Source of the DNA: Bacillus methanolicus
Lineage (GTDB): Bacteria; Bacillota; Bacilli; Bacillales; Cytobacillaceae
Direction: 5' to 3'
NCBI RefSeq assembly: GCF_008764295.1
Contig: NZ_VTQX01000010.1
Coordinates: 58,876-122,875, forward strand
Length of the DNA: 64,000 bases
The notes beneath the pieces are model-generated. The model saw only the letters and a program-made list of their open reading frames with translations, was not told where the DNA came from and made no database searches. The position numbers were made by a program, and so were the translations under genes. Below, piece after piece: positions 1 to 8,215 of the stretch (position 1 is the first letter of the stretch; each line of letters begins with the position of its first letter).

Positions 1-966
1 ATGGACAAGCCATTCATTGCCGTCCTTATCATAGCAGCTAATCTCATAATGAACGCCGCGGAATAACTGCGAATCGACACGCACTTGCAGTTTTCCTTTA
101 TCGAAGCTGGTAATTTCTAAATCTTCAGGACGGATGACAATTTCAACTGTTTCATTTTTGTCCAATCCTTGGTCTACACACTCGAACTGTTTGCCGACAA
201 ATTCGACAAGATAGTCATCGAGCATTCGTCCTTTCAAAATATTAGACTCTCCGATGAAGTCGGCAACAAAACGGTTAATGGGCTCATCATAAATATCTTT
301 TGGTGTGCCGCTTTGTTGAATTTTTCCTTCGTTAATGACAAATATTTCATCTGACATGGCAAGTGCTTCTTCTTGATCATGGGTAACAAAAATAAAGGTG
401 ATTCCGAGTCGTTGTTGCAGCTCGCGCAGCTCATACTGCATTTCATAACGGAGCTTTAAATCAAGTGCTGAGAGCGGTTCGTCTAAGAGAATAACCTCTG
501 GTTCATTCACAATCGCTCTAGCAATGGCGACACGCTGTCTTTGACCACCTGACATTTCTTTAATTTCTCGATTCTCATAGCCCTTGAGGTTCACAAAGCT
601 AAGAGCTTCCTTTACCTTTTGATCTATGTCAATTTGGTTCATCTTTTTTATCCGTAATCCAAATGCAACATTTTCGTACACATTTAGATGAGGGAAAAGA
701 GCATAATCTTGAAAAACCGTGTTCACCTGTCTTTTGTTGGCAGGGACATCATTGATCTTTTTTCCATTAAAGTAAATCTCGCCCTTTGATGCTTCAGTAA
801 ATCCAGCGATTAAACGCAAAATCGTTGTTTTTCCACAACCTGACGGACCAAGTAGTGTGTAAAATTTCCCGCGTTCGATCTCAAAACTTACATCATTAAG
901 GACTGGTGGATCGTCATCATATTGTTTTGTTACATGTTGAAATTGAATAATCGTTTCGTTTTTCAA
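1..966 (-). CDS. potA: Spermidine/putrescine ABC transporter ATP-binding protein (partial, runs off window start)
   Basis: Cytoplasmic ATPase expected to energise polyamine import through PotB/PotC, with PotD as binding protein. Translating the minus strand gives Walker [10 protein letters not shown], signature MSGGQRQR, Walker [16 protein letters not shown] and H-loop FVTHDQEEA, followed by the start of a TOBE-like C-terminal region. About 322 residues are present and the family is usually 350-380, so only the C-terminus is missing. The start is TTG at 966, preceded by GGGAGG; the nearby ATG at 971 meets a stop after two codons. PotA rather than another sugar-type ATPase is chosen on the Walker B region and overall resemblance, so substrate is inferred. 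potBCD would lie outside the window. It is transcribed divergently from the sigma-factor gene. Confidence 0.85.
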   Translation of the reverse strand, partial: MKNETIIQFQHVTKQYDDDPPVLNDVSFEIERGKFYTLLGPSGCGKTTILRLIAGFTEASKGEIYFNGKKINDVPANKRQVNTVFQDYALFPHLNVYENVAFGLRIKKMNQIDIDQKVKEALSFVNLKGYENREIKEMSGGQRQRVAIARAIVNEPEVILLDEPLSALDLKLRYEMQYELRELQQRLGITFIFVTHDQEEALAMSDEIFVINEGKIQQSGTPKDIYDEPINRFVADFIGESNILKGRMLDDYLVEFVGKQFECVDQGLDKNETVEIVIRPEDLEITSFDKGKLQVRVDSQLFRGVHYEISCYDKDGNEWLVH

Positions 967-1042
967 AACATGGCAACCTCCCTCTGGCAAAAATTTATAA
1001 AGCCTATGATACGATTGACTTTGAATCTATTAATGAGAATTA

Positions 1043-1087
1043 ATTCCGATTCGGAATAATTATACATGAAATGCAACTATATGCCAT
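1043..1087 (-). promoter_or_regulatory. Promoter of potA with perfect 15-bp operator-like palindrome
   Basis: On the minus strand a -10 TATAAT (1059-1064) lies 17 bp from a -35-like ATGGCA (1082-1087). Directly downstream, at 1043-1057, is a perfect 7-1-7 palindrome, ATTCCGATTCGGAAT, which would cover the transcription start. This is the position of a repressor operator. The sequence is not the Fur, PerR or LexA consensus known from Bacillus, so the regulator is unknown. Confidence 0.55.
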
Positions 1088-1108
1088 ATTTTTCGCGAAA
1101 AATGTTAA

Positions 1109-1132
1109 AACCTTTTTTTGGTTTTGATGGTC
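1109..1132 (+). promoter_or_regulatory. Possible ECF-type autoregulatory promoter of the sigma-factor gene
   Basis: AAC (1109-1111) is separated by 17 bp from GGTC (1129-1132), close to the ECF pattern AAC-N16/17-CGTC. It is followed closely by the sigma-factor gene, as expected if the sigma factor transcribes its own operon. A 16-bp perfect palindrome, ATTTTTCGCGAAAAAT, lies just upstream at 1088-1103. The motif is short, so support is limited. Confidence 0.35.
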
Positions 1133-1160
1133 TAATATGTACAGAGTAGGGGGGAATGAG

Positions 1161-1676
1161 TTGGAGACGAATGAACAGCTTGTCACAAAAGCGATTGCAG
1201 GAAATGAAGCTGCTTTTATAGAGCTGATGAAAATGTACAAAATAGATTTATATAAAACCGGACTATCCTTTTTAAAAAATGAAGAAGAAGCACTTGAGGC
1301 TATTCAGGAAGTTACGTATCGGGCCTACAAAAATATTAGAAAAATAAGAGAACCAGCTTATTTTAAGACATGGTTGATGCGAATTATGATCAATCATTGT
1401 CAAGATCAACTGAAGAAAAAGAAGCGAGAAGTCTTGAATGAGGATTATATACAAGCACAAGGAGTGTCAGAGTCTCATGCAGCTTTGGAAGTAGAGGACG
1501 TGTTGCAAAGCTTAGATTCACGGTCTCGAGAGCTGCTTACTCTTAAATATCTACATGGATTGAAAATAAAGGAGATTGCCTATGCCATGGATTGTCCAGA
1601 AGGGACGATTAAGACGTGGCTTCACAAAGCGTTGCAAGAGATGAGAACGAAATTTTCCGAGGAGGGAGAGAACTAG
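1161..1676 (+). CDS. ECF-type RNA polymerase sigma factor
   Basis: A 171-aa sigma-70 family protein with region 2 (about residues 20-90, including FKTWLMRIMINHCQD) and region 4 (about 110-165, with a helix-turn-helix around IKEIAYAMDCPEGTIKTWLH), and no region 1 or 3. This is the ECF architecture. The start is placed at TTG 1161, 8 bp after AGGGGGG; the longer ATG at 1137 lies upstream of that ribosome-binding site. The stop is one base before the start of the next gene, an anti-sigma candidate, so the two form a sigma/anti-sigma operon. It resembles SigV/SigW-type factors, but the exact regulon cannot be told from sequence. Confidence 0.9.
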   Translation: METNEQLVTKAIAGNEAAFIELMKMYKIDLYKTGLSFLKNEEEALEAIQEVTYRAYKNIRKIREPAYFKTWLMRIMINHCQDQLKKKKREVLNEDYIQAQGVSESHAALEVEDVLQSLDSRSRELLTLKYLHGLKIKEIAYAMDCPEGTIKTWLHKALQEMRTKFSEEGEN

Positions 1677-1677
1677 C

Positions 1678-2979
1678 ATGTTTTCGAATGAAGAGGAAAA
1701 GCTCATGAAATACAATCAAAAGTTGGAGCAATTAGCCTTGAGTGAGGATAAGCTTGATGAAGCCATTGTAGCTGGTTTCCGCAAAGCAAAATTTGATAAG
1801 AAAAAGCGAAAAAAATGGTGGTTGAATGCTGCGGTGGTTGCTGCTTTAGTTTTCCTTTTTTTCACGTCTATTCGCGTGTCACCTGCATTTGCGAACTATA
1901 TTGCTGAGATTCCTGGAATGGAAAAGATTGTCGAATTGATCCGCCATGATAAAGGGATAATGACGGCGATTGAACATGACTATTACGAGCCGATTGAAGT
2001 TTCGGAGAAAAAGAATGGCATGGAGATAGTCATCGATGGGGCAATTGTGGATGAGCATGGATTGGTCCTTTTTTATACGATAAATTCTGAACAGAAGCAG
2101 ACGGAAATCATGATGGAAAATGTCGTATTGAAAAATAGGAAAGGGGAAGAAATGGAGTATGGCTCAGCCTCCTTTGGCGCCCCTCATTATTCCGAAAAAG
2201 GGGAGAAAGTCTTTAATGGCACGATTGAATATTTCTTCGAAAAACCATTTGCTGAAAGAGAGTTGCAACTCGAGATAGAATTGAAAGGTGATACGTACAT
2301 CCTTCCTTTTACTTTAAAAGAAGAGATTAAAGCGAAAAAGACGTATGAGATTAATCAAACAGTAACAATCGAAGGACAGAAAATTCATTTAGTAGAGGCG
2401 ACTGTTTATCCGTTAAGGGTTGGTGTCCATGTCAAACTGGATCCGAACAACACGAAGAAGCTATTGGAGTTTGAGGATCTCCGCCTAGTCGATGGGAATG
2501 GAGAAACGTGGTCAAAAATCAAAAATGGAGCTACTAGAAAAATACTGTCGGAAGATGAATGGATTATCTATTTGCAAAGCAATTATTTTAAGGAGCCGTC
2601 AGATCTTTATCTTGCTTTCAATAAAATTCAAGCTCTTGATAAAGAAAATAGTTCGCTTGTTATTGATGCGGAAAAGGAAGAAATCATCGAACAGCCAAAG
2701 GGAAATAAATTGAGAGATCTCACTGTATCCACAAATGAGATCAGGGTTAACTTATATACGGAGAAAGAATTTCCCTACGGAGTTTTTAATGAAGTAGTTA
2801 ATGGAGAAGGAAAGAAAATCGATATTGACTCAAGCTTTTGGTCTGGATATCGTGATGAAGGATATGCAGTAATTGGGGTGCAAATTCCCCATTTAAAAAG
2901 CCAACCTAATCCGCTAACGTTAGAACTCTCCTTCTTTCCAGAATGGATTCATGGAGAAGAGAAAATCAGGATTAAATAA
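1678..2979 (+). CDS. DUF4179-type transmembrane anti-sigma factor
   Basis: A 433-aa membrane protein. Residues 1-45 are a charged cytoplasmic segment expected to hold the sigma factor. A single transmembrane helix follows (about 46-66, with WWLNAAVVAALVFLFFTSI), then a large extracytoplasmic part beginning VSPAFANYIAEIPGMEKIVE, the hallmark of DUF4179 proteins, with a DUF5643-like C-terminal half. Family members are encoded directly after ECF sigma genes and act as anti-sigma factors that release sigma on a surface signal. Here the gene starts one base after the sigma stop, so translation is probably coupled. The signal is unknown. Confidence 0.85.
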   Translation: MFSNEEEKLMKYNQKLEQLALSEDKLDEAIVAGFRKAKFDKKKRKKWWLNAAVVAALVFLFFTSIRVSPAFANYIAEIPGMEKIVELIRHDKGIMTAIEHDYYEPIEVSEKKNGMEIVIDGAIVDEHGLVLFYTINSEQKQTEIMMENVVLKNRKGEEMEYGSASFGAPHYSEKGEKVFNGTIEYFFEKPFAERELQLEIELKGDTYILPFTLKEEIKAKKTYEINQTVTIEGQKIHLVEATVYPLRVGVHVKLDPNNTKKLLEFEDLRLVDGNGETWSKIKNGATRKILSEDEWIIYLQSNYFKEPSDLYLAFNKIQALDKENSSLVIDAEKEEIIEQPKGNKLRDLTVSTNEIRVNLYTEKEFPYGVFNEVVNGEGKKIDIDSSFWSGYRDEGYAVIGVQIPHLKSQPNPLTLELSFFPEWIHGEEKIRIK

Positions 2980-2982
2980 ATC

Positions 2983-3012
2983 AAAGCCGTGGCAAAGCAG
3001 TCACGGCTTTTT
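2983..3012. terminator. Bidirectional intrinsic terminator
   Basis: Nine-bp stem AAAGCCGTG/CACGGCTTT (2983-2991 with 3002-3010), followed by T on the plus strand and preceded by A. It lies between the convergent anti-sigma gene and paiB, and could serve both. Confidence 0.8.
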
Positions 3013-3628
3013 AATATCGTTTCTTTAAGTTTTCTTTCATTAATTTTGCAATCTCCTGTTCATCTGTCCGTAAACTTTGTTCCAGGTTAGCTGCGACAAG
3101 ACGTTGTCTCTCTTCCGGATGATTCTGACTTAATTTTGCTTTTCCTTTCATTTTATTGATTTTTATTTTAAATCCTTGAATTCCTTTATTCATGCTAGAA
3201 AGAAAAGCGTCATCTATTTCTTCTAAATGATACGAGCTATTAGAAGGTTCGTATTTTGACACCATTTCATAGAGAGAATGGTTTAATTCCGCTTCATGTT
3301 CAATGAGTTCAACCTCTCCGTATACGTGAACCGCTACGTAATTCCATGTTGGAACAGCTCGGTTCGTTTCGTACCAGGACGGTGAAATATAGCAATGGGG
3401 ACCATGGAAAATAGCTAAGACTGTCTGAGCTTTGATGTCCTTCCATTGTGGATTAGGTCGGGCAAAATGTCCATATAAATAGGTGTTATCCCTGTTCAAT
3501 ATGAGTGGTAAATGAGTAGCTACCGGGATGCCATCATGGATTGAAAAGAGTGTTGCAAAGCTATAATCTTTTATTATGGAAATCATAGTAGCTTTATCGT
3601 CAATTTTGAAATATGAGGGAATATACAA
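3011..3628 (-). CDS. paiB: PaiB-family FMN-binding negative transcriptional regulator
   Basis: A 205-aa flavin-split-barrel protein matching PaiB in length and in landmark stretches (MYIPSYFK at the start, then [24 protein letters not shown] and [16 protein letters not shown]). In Bacillus subtilis PaiB works with the acetyltransferase PaiA and represses sporulation and degradative enzyme genes. No paiA is adjacent here, so PaiB acts alone or with a distant partner. The start is TTG 3628, preceded by AAAGGAG; the N-terminus MYIP is what the family shows. Its stop overlaps the terminator stem shared with the convergent anti-sigma operon. Confidence 0.85.
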   Translation of the reverse strand: MYIPSYFKIDDKATMISIIKDYSFATLFSIHDGIPVATHLPLILNRDNTYLYGHFARPNPQWKDIKAQTVLAIFHGPHCYISPSWYETNRAVPTWNYVAVHVYGEVELIEHEAELNHSLYEMVSKYEPSNSSYHLEEIDDAFLSSMNKGIQGFKIKINKMKGKAKLSQNHPEERQRLVAANLEQSLRTDEQEIAKLMKENLKKRY

Positions 3629-3721
3629 GTGATTTCAGCTCCTTTCACTTCATTGATTATTCGGTAGTCCTGATTGAAATTCCTGTTTTTATAGATGAAG
3701 AAAAATTTTAAAGAAAATCTA

Positions 3722-3752
3722 TTGACCTTTACGTTACGTCAAGGTTTATCGT
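3722..3752 (+). promoter_or_regulatory. MerR-type promoter/operator with 19-bp spacer
   Basis: A -35 TTGACC (3722-3727) and -10 TATCGT (3747-3752) are separated by 19 bp, the overlong spacer typical of MerR-activated promoters. The spacer carries a near-perfect 10-1-10 inverted repeat at 3725-3745 (ACCTTTACGT / ACGTCAAGGT, one mismatch). It lies 25 bp upstream of the MerR-family gene, so autoregulation is likely. Confidence 0.75.
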
Positions 3753-3776
3753 GTAAACAGAAGGAGGTGAACGATT

Positions 3777-4538
3777 GTGGAATATACGGTGCAGAAATTG
3801 GCTCAATTGGCTGGAGTCAGTTCTCGGACACTACGTTATTATGATCAAATCGGGATATTGACACCGGCAAGAGTTAATTCATCGGGATATCGCATCTATG
3901 GTCAAAAGGAAGTAGATCGATTACAGCAAATCCTGTTTTATCGTGAATTGGGCATAGCGTTAGAGACGATTAAGGAAATCATGACTGCACCTTCTTTCGA
4001 TGCTGAAAAAGCATTAAAAGAGCATCGAGAACAGCTTCTTGAAAAAAGAAAGCAGTTGGATTTACTCATCACAAATGTTGAGAAAACCATTGCTTCAACA
4101 GAAGGGAGAATGGATATGAGCGATCAAGAAAAATTTGAAGGCTTTAAGAAGAAAATGATTGATGAGAATCAGCGTAAATACGGGAAAGAAATTCGTGAAA
4201 AATATGGGCAAGAAACGGTGAATCAATCAAATGCAAAATTGATGAATATGAGTCAAGAGGATTATGAGGCTGTGACAAAGCTTGAAGCGGAAGTAAGGGA
4301 AGCTCTGGCGGAAGCATTTGCAACAGGAGATCCTGCAGGTGAACAGGCTCAAAAGGCAGCGGAACTGCATAAGCGCTGGCTCACCTATTACTGGACAGAG
4401 TACAGTAAGGAGGCACATGCAGGGCTTGCTCAAATGTACGTCGATGATGAAAGATTCACAGCATACTATGATAAGGAACAGCCTGGTATGGCAGCGTTTC
4501 TAAGAGATGCCATTCATATTTATACTGGGCAAAAATAA
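3777..4538 (+). CDS. MerR-family regulator with TipAS ligand-binding domain
   Basis: A 253-aa protein. An N-terminal winged helix (residues 3-70, VQKLAQLAGVSSRTLRYYD) is followed by a coiled-coil linker (about 75-115) and a TipAS domain (about 130-250), the globin-like fold that in Streptomyces TipAL and Bacillus Mta binds hydrophobic ligands. Family members activate multidrug exporters, but no exporter is adjacent, so the target may be elsewhere. The start is GTG 3777 behind AAGGAGGTG. An internal ATG at residue 112 could give a TipAS-only form, as in TipAS of Streptomyces, but no good ribosome-binding site is seen there. The promoter has the family's 19-bp spacer. Confidence 0.9.
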   Translation: MEYTVQKLAQLAGVSSRTLRYYDQIGILTPARVNSSGYRIYGQKEVDRLQQILFYRELGIALETIKEIMTAPSFDAEKALKEHREQLLEKRKQLDLLITNVEKTIASTEGRMDMSDQEKFEGFKKKMIDENQRKYGKEIREKYGQETVNQSNAKLMNMSQEDYEAVTKLEAEVREALAEAFATGDPAGEQAQKAAELHKRWLTYYWTEYSKEAHAGLAQMYVDDERFTAYYDKEQPGMAAFLRDAIHIYTGQK

Positions 4539-4548
4539 TGACTGAAAC

Positions 4549-4578
4549 AATCGATTGGGGACGCCTGATCGATTTTTC
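4549..4578 (+). terminator. Intrinsic terminator after the MerR gene
   Basis: AATCGAT (4549-4555) pairs with ATCGATT (4568-4574), followed by a T run, just after the regulator's stop. Confidence 0.6.
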
Positions 4579-4620
4579 GTTTATAATAAAGATCAGTAAA
4601 CTTGTCTTGAAGGTGATTAT

Positions 4621-5001
4621 ATCAAAAAAGTAACTAATTTTTTATTGATCTGTGCAGGGTTTGTAAGTTTAGGAATTGGGCTGTTAGGGATCATTTTACC
4701 AGTTATCCCGACGACACCTTTGCTGCTATTAGCGTCCTATTGTTTTGTAAAAGGATCGAAAAAATTTGCGGTATGGTTTAAAGGAACGACGATATATAAG
4801 AAGCATTTAGAGGAGTTTGTGACCAATAAAACGATGACTCTTAAGCAAAAAATAGCGTTAAATTTGTTTGCTGACAGTATGATTGCGATTGCTTTCTTTA
4901 CTGTCGATAAATGGTATGTAAGAGTAGTTCTCATTTTAGTTGTCATTTATAAATACTATTATTTTATAACGAAAATTAAGACAGTCAAGGCCAAGAAATA
5001 A
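4621..5001 (+). CDS. YbaN-family (DUF454) small inner-membrane protein, unusual start codon
   Basis: About 126 residues with hydrophobic segments near residues 8-45 and 85-115, and the family motif around LPVIPTTPLLLLASYCF, typical of DUF454/YbaN membrane proteins of unknown function. The start is a problem. The reading frame is open from 4600, and AAGGTG (4610-4615) is correctly placed for a start at 4621, where family members would have ATG-AAA-AAA; here the codon is ATC. The only conventional start is TTG 4645, which has no ribosome-binding site and would remove eight residues from the first helix. I place the start at 4621 on the ribosome-binding site and family N-terminus; an annotation at 4645 is the conservative alternative. 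Confidence 0.75.
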   Translation: MKKVTNFLLICAGFVSLGIGLLGIILPVIPTTPLLLLASYCFVKGSKKFAVWFKGTTIYKKHLEEFVTNKTMTLKQKIALNLFADSMIAIAFFTVDKWYVRVVLILVVIYKYYYFITKIKTVKAKK

Positions 5002-5096
5002 GAATGCAGGGCTTTCATATAGCTTACAAGTAACTTGGCTTGAACAACATTGTTGAGGCAAAAGCTCCGTATAAATTGTAAAGCAGGGTGAAGAGA

Positions 5097-5297
5097 ATGT
5101 TCGTTGGTCGTGCGTTATATATATTAGGGTTGGCGTTTGTATTATTTAGCAGCGTTTTAGTCGTGATGTCGATTTTTTCAAAACATGGTGGAGAAACAGT
5201 AGTTCCATTATTCGCATTGCTGAATGGATTGATTGCAATGGGGATTGGAGAGCTGGTTATCGATCTGAATCATCGAAAAAAAGATGAGAAGAAATAA
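5097..5297 (+). CDS. Small two-helix membrane protein, hypothetical
   Basis: A 66-aa protein starting at ATG 5097 behind AGGGTG (a GTG at 5088 is also in frame). Two hydrophobic segments (about residues 5-25 and 35-55, FVLFSSVLVVMSIF and LFALLNGLIAMGIG) are separated by a short polar loop, and the tail is basic (HRKKDEKK). I do not recognise the family. It follows the DUF454 gene on the same strand after about 95 bp and is followed by a terminator. Confidence 0.6.
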   Translation: MFVGRALYILGLAFVLFSSVLVVMSIFSKHGGETVVPLFALLNGLIAMGIGELVIDLNHRKKDEKK

Positions 5298-5323
5298 TAG
5301 ATTTCAATCATATGTTCTGCATG

Positions 5324-5361
5324 AAAAGACAAGTCTAAAGTTTAATTAGCTTGTCTTTTTT
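5324..5361 (+). terminator. Intrinsic terminator
   Basis: Perfect 10-bp stem AAAAGACAAG/CTTGTCTTTT (5324-5333 with 5350-5359) followed by T residues, just after the small membrane protein gene. Confidence 0.8.
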
Positions 5362-5922
5362 GTACGTTTTTTTCACTGTAACCGTTGATAACCAAAGCAG
5401 ACACAGAGTATGAGCGCATTTGTTTTCTTTTACCTCTTCCCGTAATCGTATGCCTGCTCCCTAAGAATAACCATACTCCAGTGTGTTTTTGAAAACATGC
5501 ACAAAATAGATTCTTTACGTGTATATCGAGGTATAAAAGAGAAAATAATTATCTTATTACTAAGTTAACAATATTTCCCAAAATGAAAACAAATGGTAAA
5601 TTTGTATAATATGTGAAAGTTATAGTAGACTGGTTGAAATATCCAATAATTCCGTAATAATTAGAGGAAAGGAAATAATCTATAGAGGGGCAAATCCTAC
5701 GTGCTTTTGCAAAGAACGCAGTAATTCCAATTTTTGATGAAGACCAAGAAATGGAATAAATCGTATATTACTATCTCTCATGACGAAGATTAAAGTGGAG
5801 TGCAGACATTGTTCTAGAAGAAGTAGAAGTGGAAATGTAACTCGTTTTATGAAAAAGTGAGCTAATTTGAGCTGACAATTAAATTTATCAACTTTTCAAA
5901 CTAGATGAATGGAGGTAGGAGT
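5362..5922. other. Gene-free AT-rich stretch with possible decayed coding remnants
   Basis: No intact gene of useful length. Around 5690-5850 fragments in different frames read as plausible protein (RAFAKNAVIPIFDEDQEME, then KSYITISHDED, then WSADIVLEEVEVEM) and each ends in a stop. This looks like a small gene broken by several frameshifts, but the parent family is not recognised and chance is not excluded. Confidence 0.3.
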
Positions 5923-6072
5923 ATGAATATAAAAATAGCAGTAATTTTATGTGTTATTAGTTTTATTGCCATAGTAATAGATGGAGATTTTAACCAATGG
6001 CAGCTCGGTTCTTTTTTTGTCATCGTTTTAGCTTCTTATATTATTTATAAAAAAAGACATCGTTCCTTCTAA
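5923..6072 (+). CDS. Small membrane protein, hypothetical (49 aa)
   Basis: ATG 5923 lies 7 bp after a strong GGAGG (5911-5915). The product has hydrophobic segments at residues 3-20 (IKIAVILCVISFIAIVID) and about 29-42, and ends KKRHRSF, giving a likely two-helix membrane peptide with a positive cytoplasmic tail. A terminator follows 75 bp downstream. I do not recognise the family; the ribosome-binding site and hydrophobic pattern are the support. Confidence 0.55.
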   Translation: MNIKIAVILCVISFIAIVIDGDFNQWQLGSFFVIVLASYIIYKKRHRSF

Positions 6073-6146
6073 AGGAGAGAGTACAGTACTAAAGGCGAAA
6101 TTTGAATGGATTAAAACATAGGATGAAATCGCAAGTAAAAAAGAAA

Positions 6147-6190
6147 AAACGACTTACATTTAAAGGATTTAAATGGGAGTCGTCTTTTTT
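6147..6190 (+). terminator. Intrinsic terminator
   Basis: ACGACT (6149-6154) pairs with AGTCGT (6178-6183). An inner ATTTAAA/TTAAAT helix extends the hairpin, and a run of T follows. Confidence 0.65.
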
Positions 6191-6380
6191 ATAAGTACGG
6201 AGTTTTATTAGCCTTGCACAATACTGAATTGTTGACACTCGAATATTTAAACAAAGGAAATTAAAAATTGACGATGGTAAAAGATCTATATCCAGCCTTA
6301 CAGTCAACTTTAAGATTTTTCCGTTTATGCTAATCAAATCAAAAATTGATAGCACATTGCTATTTCATTGTTTTGGTCAG

Positions 6381-6412
6381 AGCTCATCTTGTTGTAAGAC
6401 GACGAGCTTTTT
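6381..6412 (+). terminator. Possible terminator hairpin in the 6.2-6.46 kb gap
   Basis: AGCTC(AT)CTT pairs imperfectly with AAG(ACGAC)GAGCT and is followed by TTTTT. The rest of 6191-6464 shows no gene I can support. Confidence 0.35.
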
Positions 6413-6464
6413 CAAATTTCTTTTGAGTAATTTGTTTTTCATCGGTTCAAAAGAACACAGTATT

Positions 6465-7958
6465 CTATTTTATCCCCTTCATAAATCCTTGGATTTTTGG
6501 AGCAAATAAGAAGAGGATGACGGCTAAAACGATGGAGACTCCGCCAATTACACCAAAGTAGACCATTTCTGTTTCCGGTGTATAGAATTTTACAACTTGC
6601 GCGTTAATGGCCTGTGCTGCTGCGTTGGATAGGAACCACAGGCTCATCGTTTGTGCTGAGAAAGCGGCAGGTGCAAGCTTTGTCGTTGCTGAAAGTCCAA
6701 CCGGTGATAGGCATAATTCTCCTAATACAACAATGAAATAACTAAGCACTAGCCATAATGGATTAACGAGTGCATCCGTACCTGCGAAATAACCAGGTAT
6801 AAGAATGACGATGAATGATAGACCGGCAAATAATAGCCCAAATGAAAATTTTTGAGGAATGGTTGGCTGTCGTTTCCCAAGCTTGACCCACATCCAAGCA
6901 AAAATAGGAGCTAAAGTAATGATGAATAATGGATTTAAAGATTGAAACCATGCTGGTGAAATCGAAAATCCAGCTATTTCAAGTTGTGTACGTTTGTCCG
7001 CATAATTAGCTAAAATGGTAGAGCCTTGTTCTTGAATGGCCCAAAACATAACAGAGGCAATAAATAACGGAATATAAGCCAATAATCTAGAACGCTCTAC
7101 TGATGACGTTTTCTTGCTTCGGTACATCACTGTAAAATATAGAATTGGTAAGCCAATCCCTAATATTCCAATCAATGCAACAAAGCTATCGAACGTAAGT
7201 AGTCCCATTGGAATCGCTACAGCAATAGCGATGGCAAGAATGATTGCCGATAATCCGACAATCGTAAATGTCTTTCTCTTTTCCGTAGCTGTCATTGGAT
7301 TAGGAACGATTGTACCAGCAAGCCCAAGATTCTTTTTCTTTGTAAAAACAAACAGAAGAAGTCCAATAAACATTCCGATCGCTGCGATGGCAAAACCTAA
7401 ATGGAAGTCATGCTTCATTCCGATTTCACCGACAATAAGTGGTGAAAGGAATCCACCAAGGTTAATTCCCATATAGAAAATACTAAAGCCAGAATCCCGA
7501 CGATTGTCTTGTTCGCTGTAAATGTCCCCGACAACACTAGAAACATTTGGTTTCAATAATCCTGTACCGAGTACAATTAAGACCATAGAAATAAAGAATA
7601 AAGTTAGATTTCCAGGTACAGCGAGAGCAATATGACCGAGCATAATCAAAATTCCGCCGTAAAAAACCGCCTTAGATGTTCCCAATATGCGGTCAGCTAG
7701 CCAACCACCGATGATGCCAGACATATAAACGAGTGATCCATAGATAGACATAATCGACAGTGCTGTTGTCTGATCGAGCCCGAGGCCGCCTTTGGAAACC
7801 TCATAATACATATAATAAACAAGGATTGCTCTCATGCCGTAGTAAGAAAATCTCTCCCAAAATTCTGTAAAAAAGAGGGTAAACAAACCTTTAGGGTGAC
7901 CAAAAAAGCCCTTTTGAGGAACGCTCTCCACAATTTTCTGTTTTATTTCATTACTCAT
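6465..7958 (-). CDS. dtpT: POT/PTR-family proton-dependent di-/tripeptide transporter
   Basis: A 497-aa integral membrane protein that imports di- and tripeptides with protons. The POT signature ExxERFxYY is present as EFWERFSYYG (about residues 32-41). It is followed by the PTR2 motif GGWLADRILGTSKAVFYGG (about 82-100) and FYMGINLGGFLSPL (about 160). Hydrophobic segments are spread along the whole length as expected for 12-14 helices. Start ATG 7958 has AAGGAGG at the right distance. It is a single gene divergent from the MOSC gene. The family identity is firm; exact substrate range is not readable. Confidence 0.92.
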   Translation of the reverse strand: MSNEIKQKIVESVPQKGFFGHPKGLFTLFFTEFWERFSYYGMRAILVYYMYYEVSKGGLGLDQTTALSIMSIYGSLVYMSGIIGGWLADRILGTSKAVFYGGILIMLGHIALAVPGNLTLFFISMVLIVLGTGLLKPNVSSVVGDIYSEQDNRRDSGFSIFYMGINLGGFLSPLIVGEIGMKHDFHLGFAIAAIGMFIGLLLFVFTKKKNLGLAGTIVPNPMTATEKRKTFTIVGLSAIILAIAIAVAIPMGLLTFDSFVALIGILGIGLPILYFTVMYRSKKTSSVERSRLLAYIPLFIASVMFWAIQEQGSTILANYADKRTQLEIAGFSISPAWFQSLNPLFIITLAPIFAWMWVKLGKRQPTIPQKFSFGLLFAGLSFIVILIPGYFAGTDALVNPLWLVLSYFIVVLGELCLSPVGLSATTKLAPAAFSAQTMSLWFLSNAAAQAINAQVVKFYTPETEMVYFGVIGGVSIVLAVILFLFAPKIQGFMKGIK

Positions 7959-8215
7959 ATTGAATCCTCCTTAACATTATTCTATGATACTTTTAATAGT
8001 TTTGTATTGTCAAAATAATTTGTTGGATTAGGAGTAAATTCCTATTTTTAAAGGGTTTTCAATGGTATAATTGTAATAAAAAGGGATATTTATTATATTT
8101 TAAAATAATAATTATCAAGTAATAGTAATAATTGTTTTTCCATTTCCTTGGCTGGCAGTATTAAAATTCAATCGATAAATGTAAAATGAAAAAAGAATCA
8201 TGAGGAGGAGAGAAA

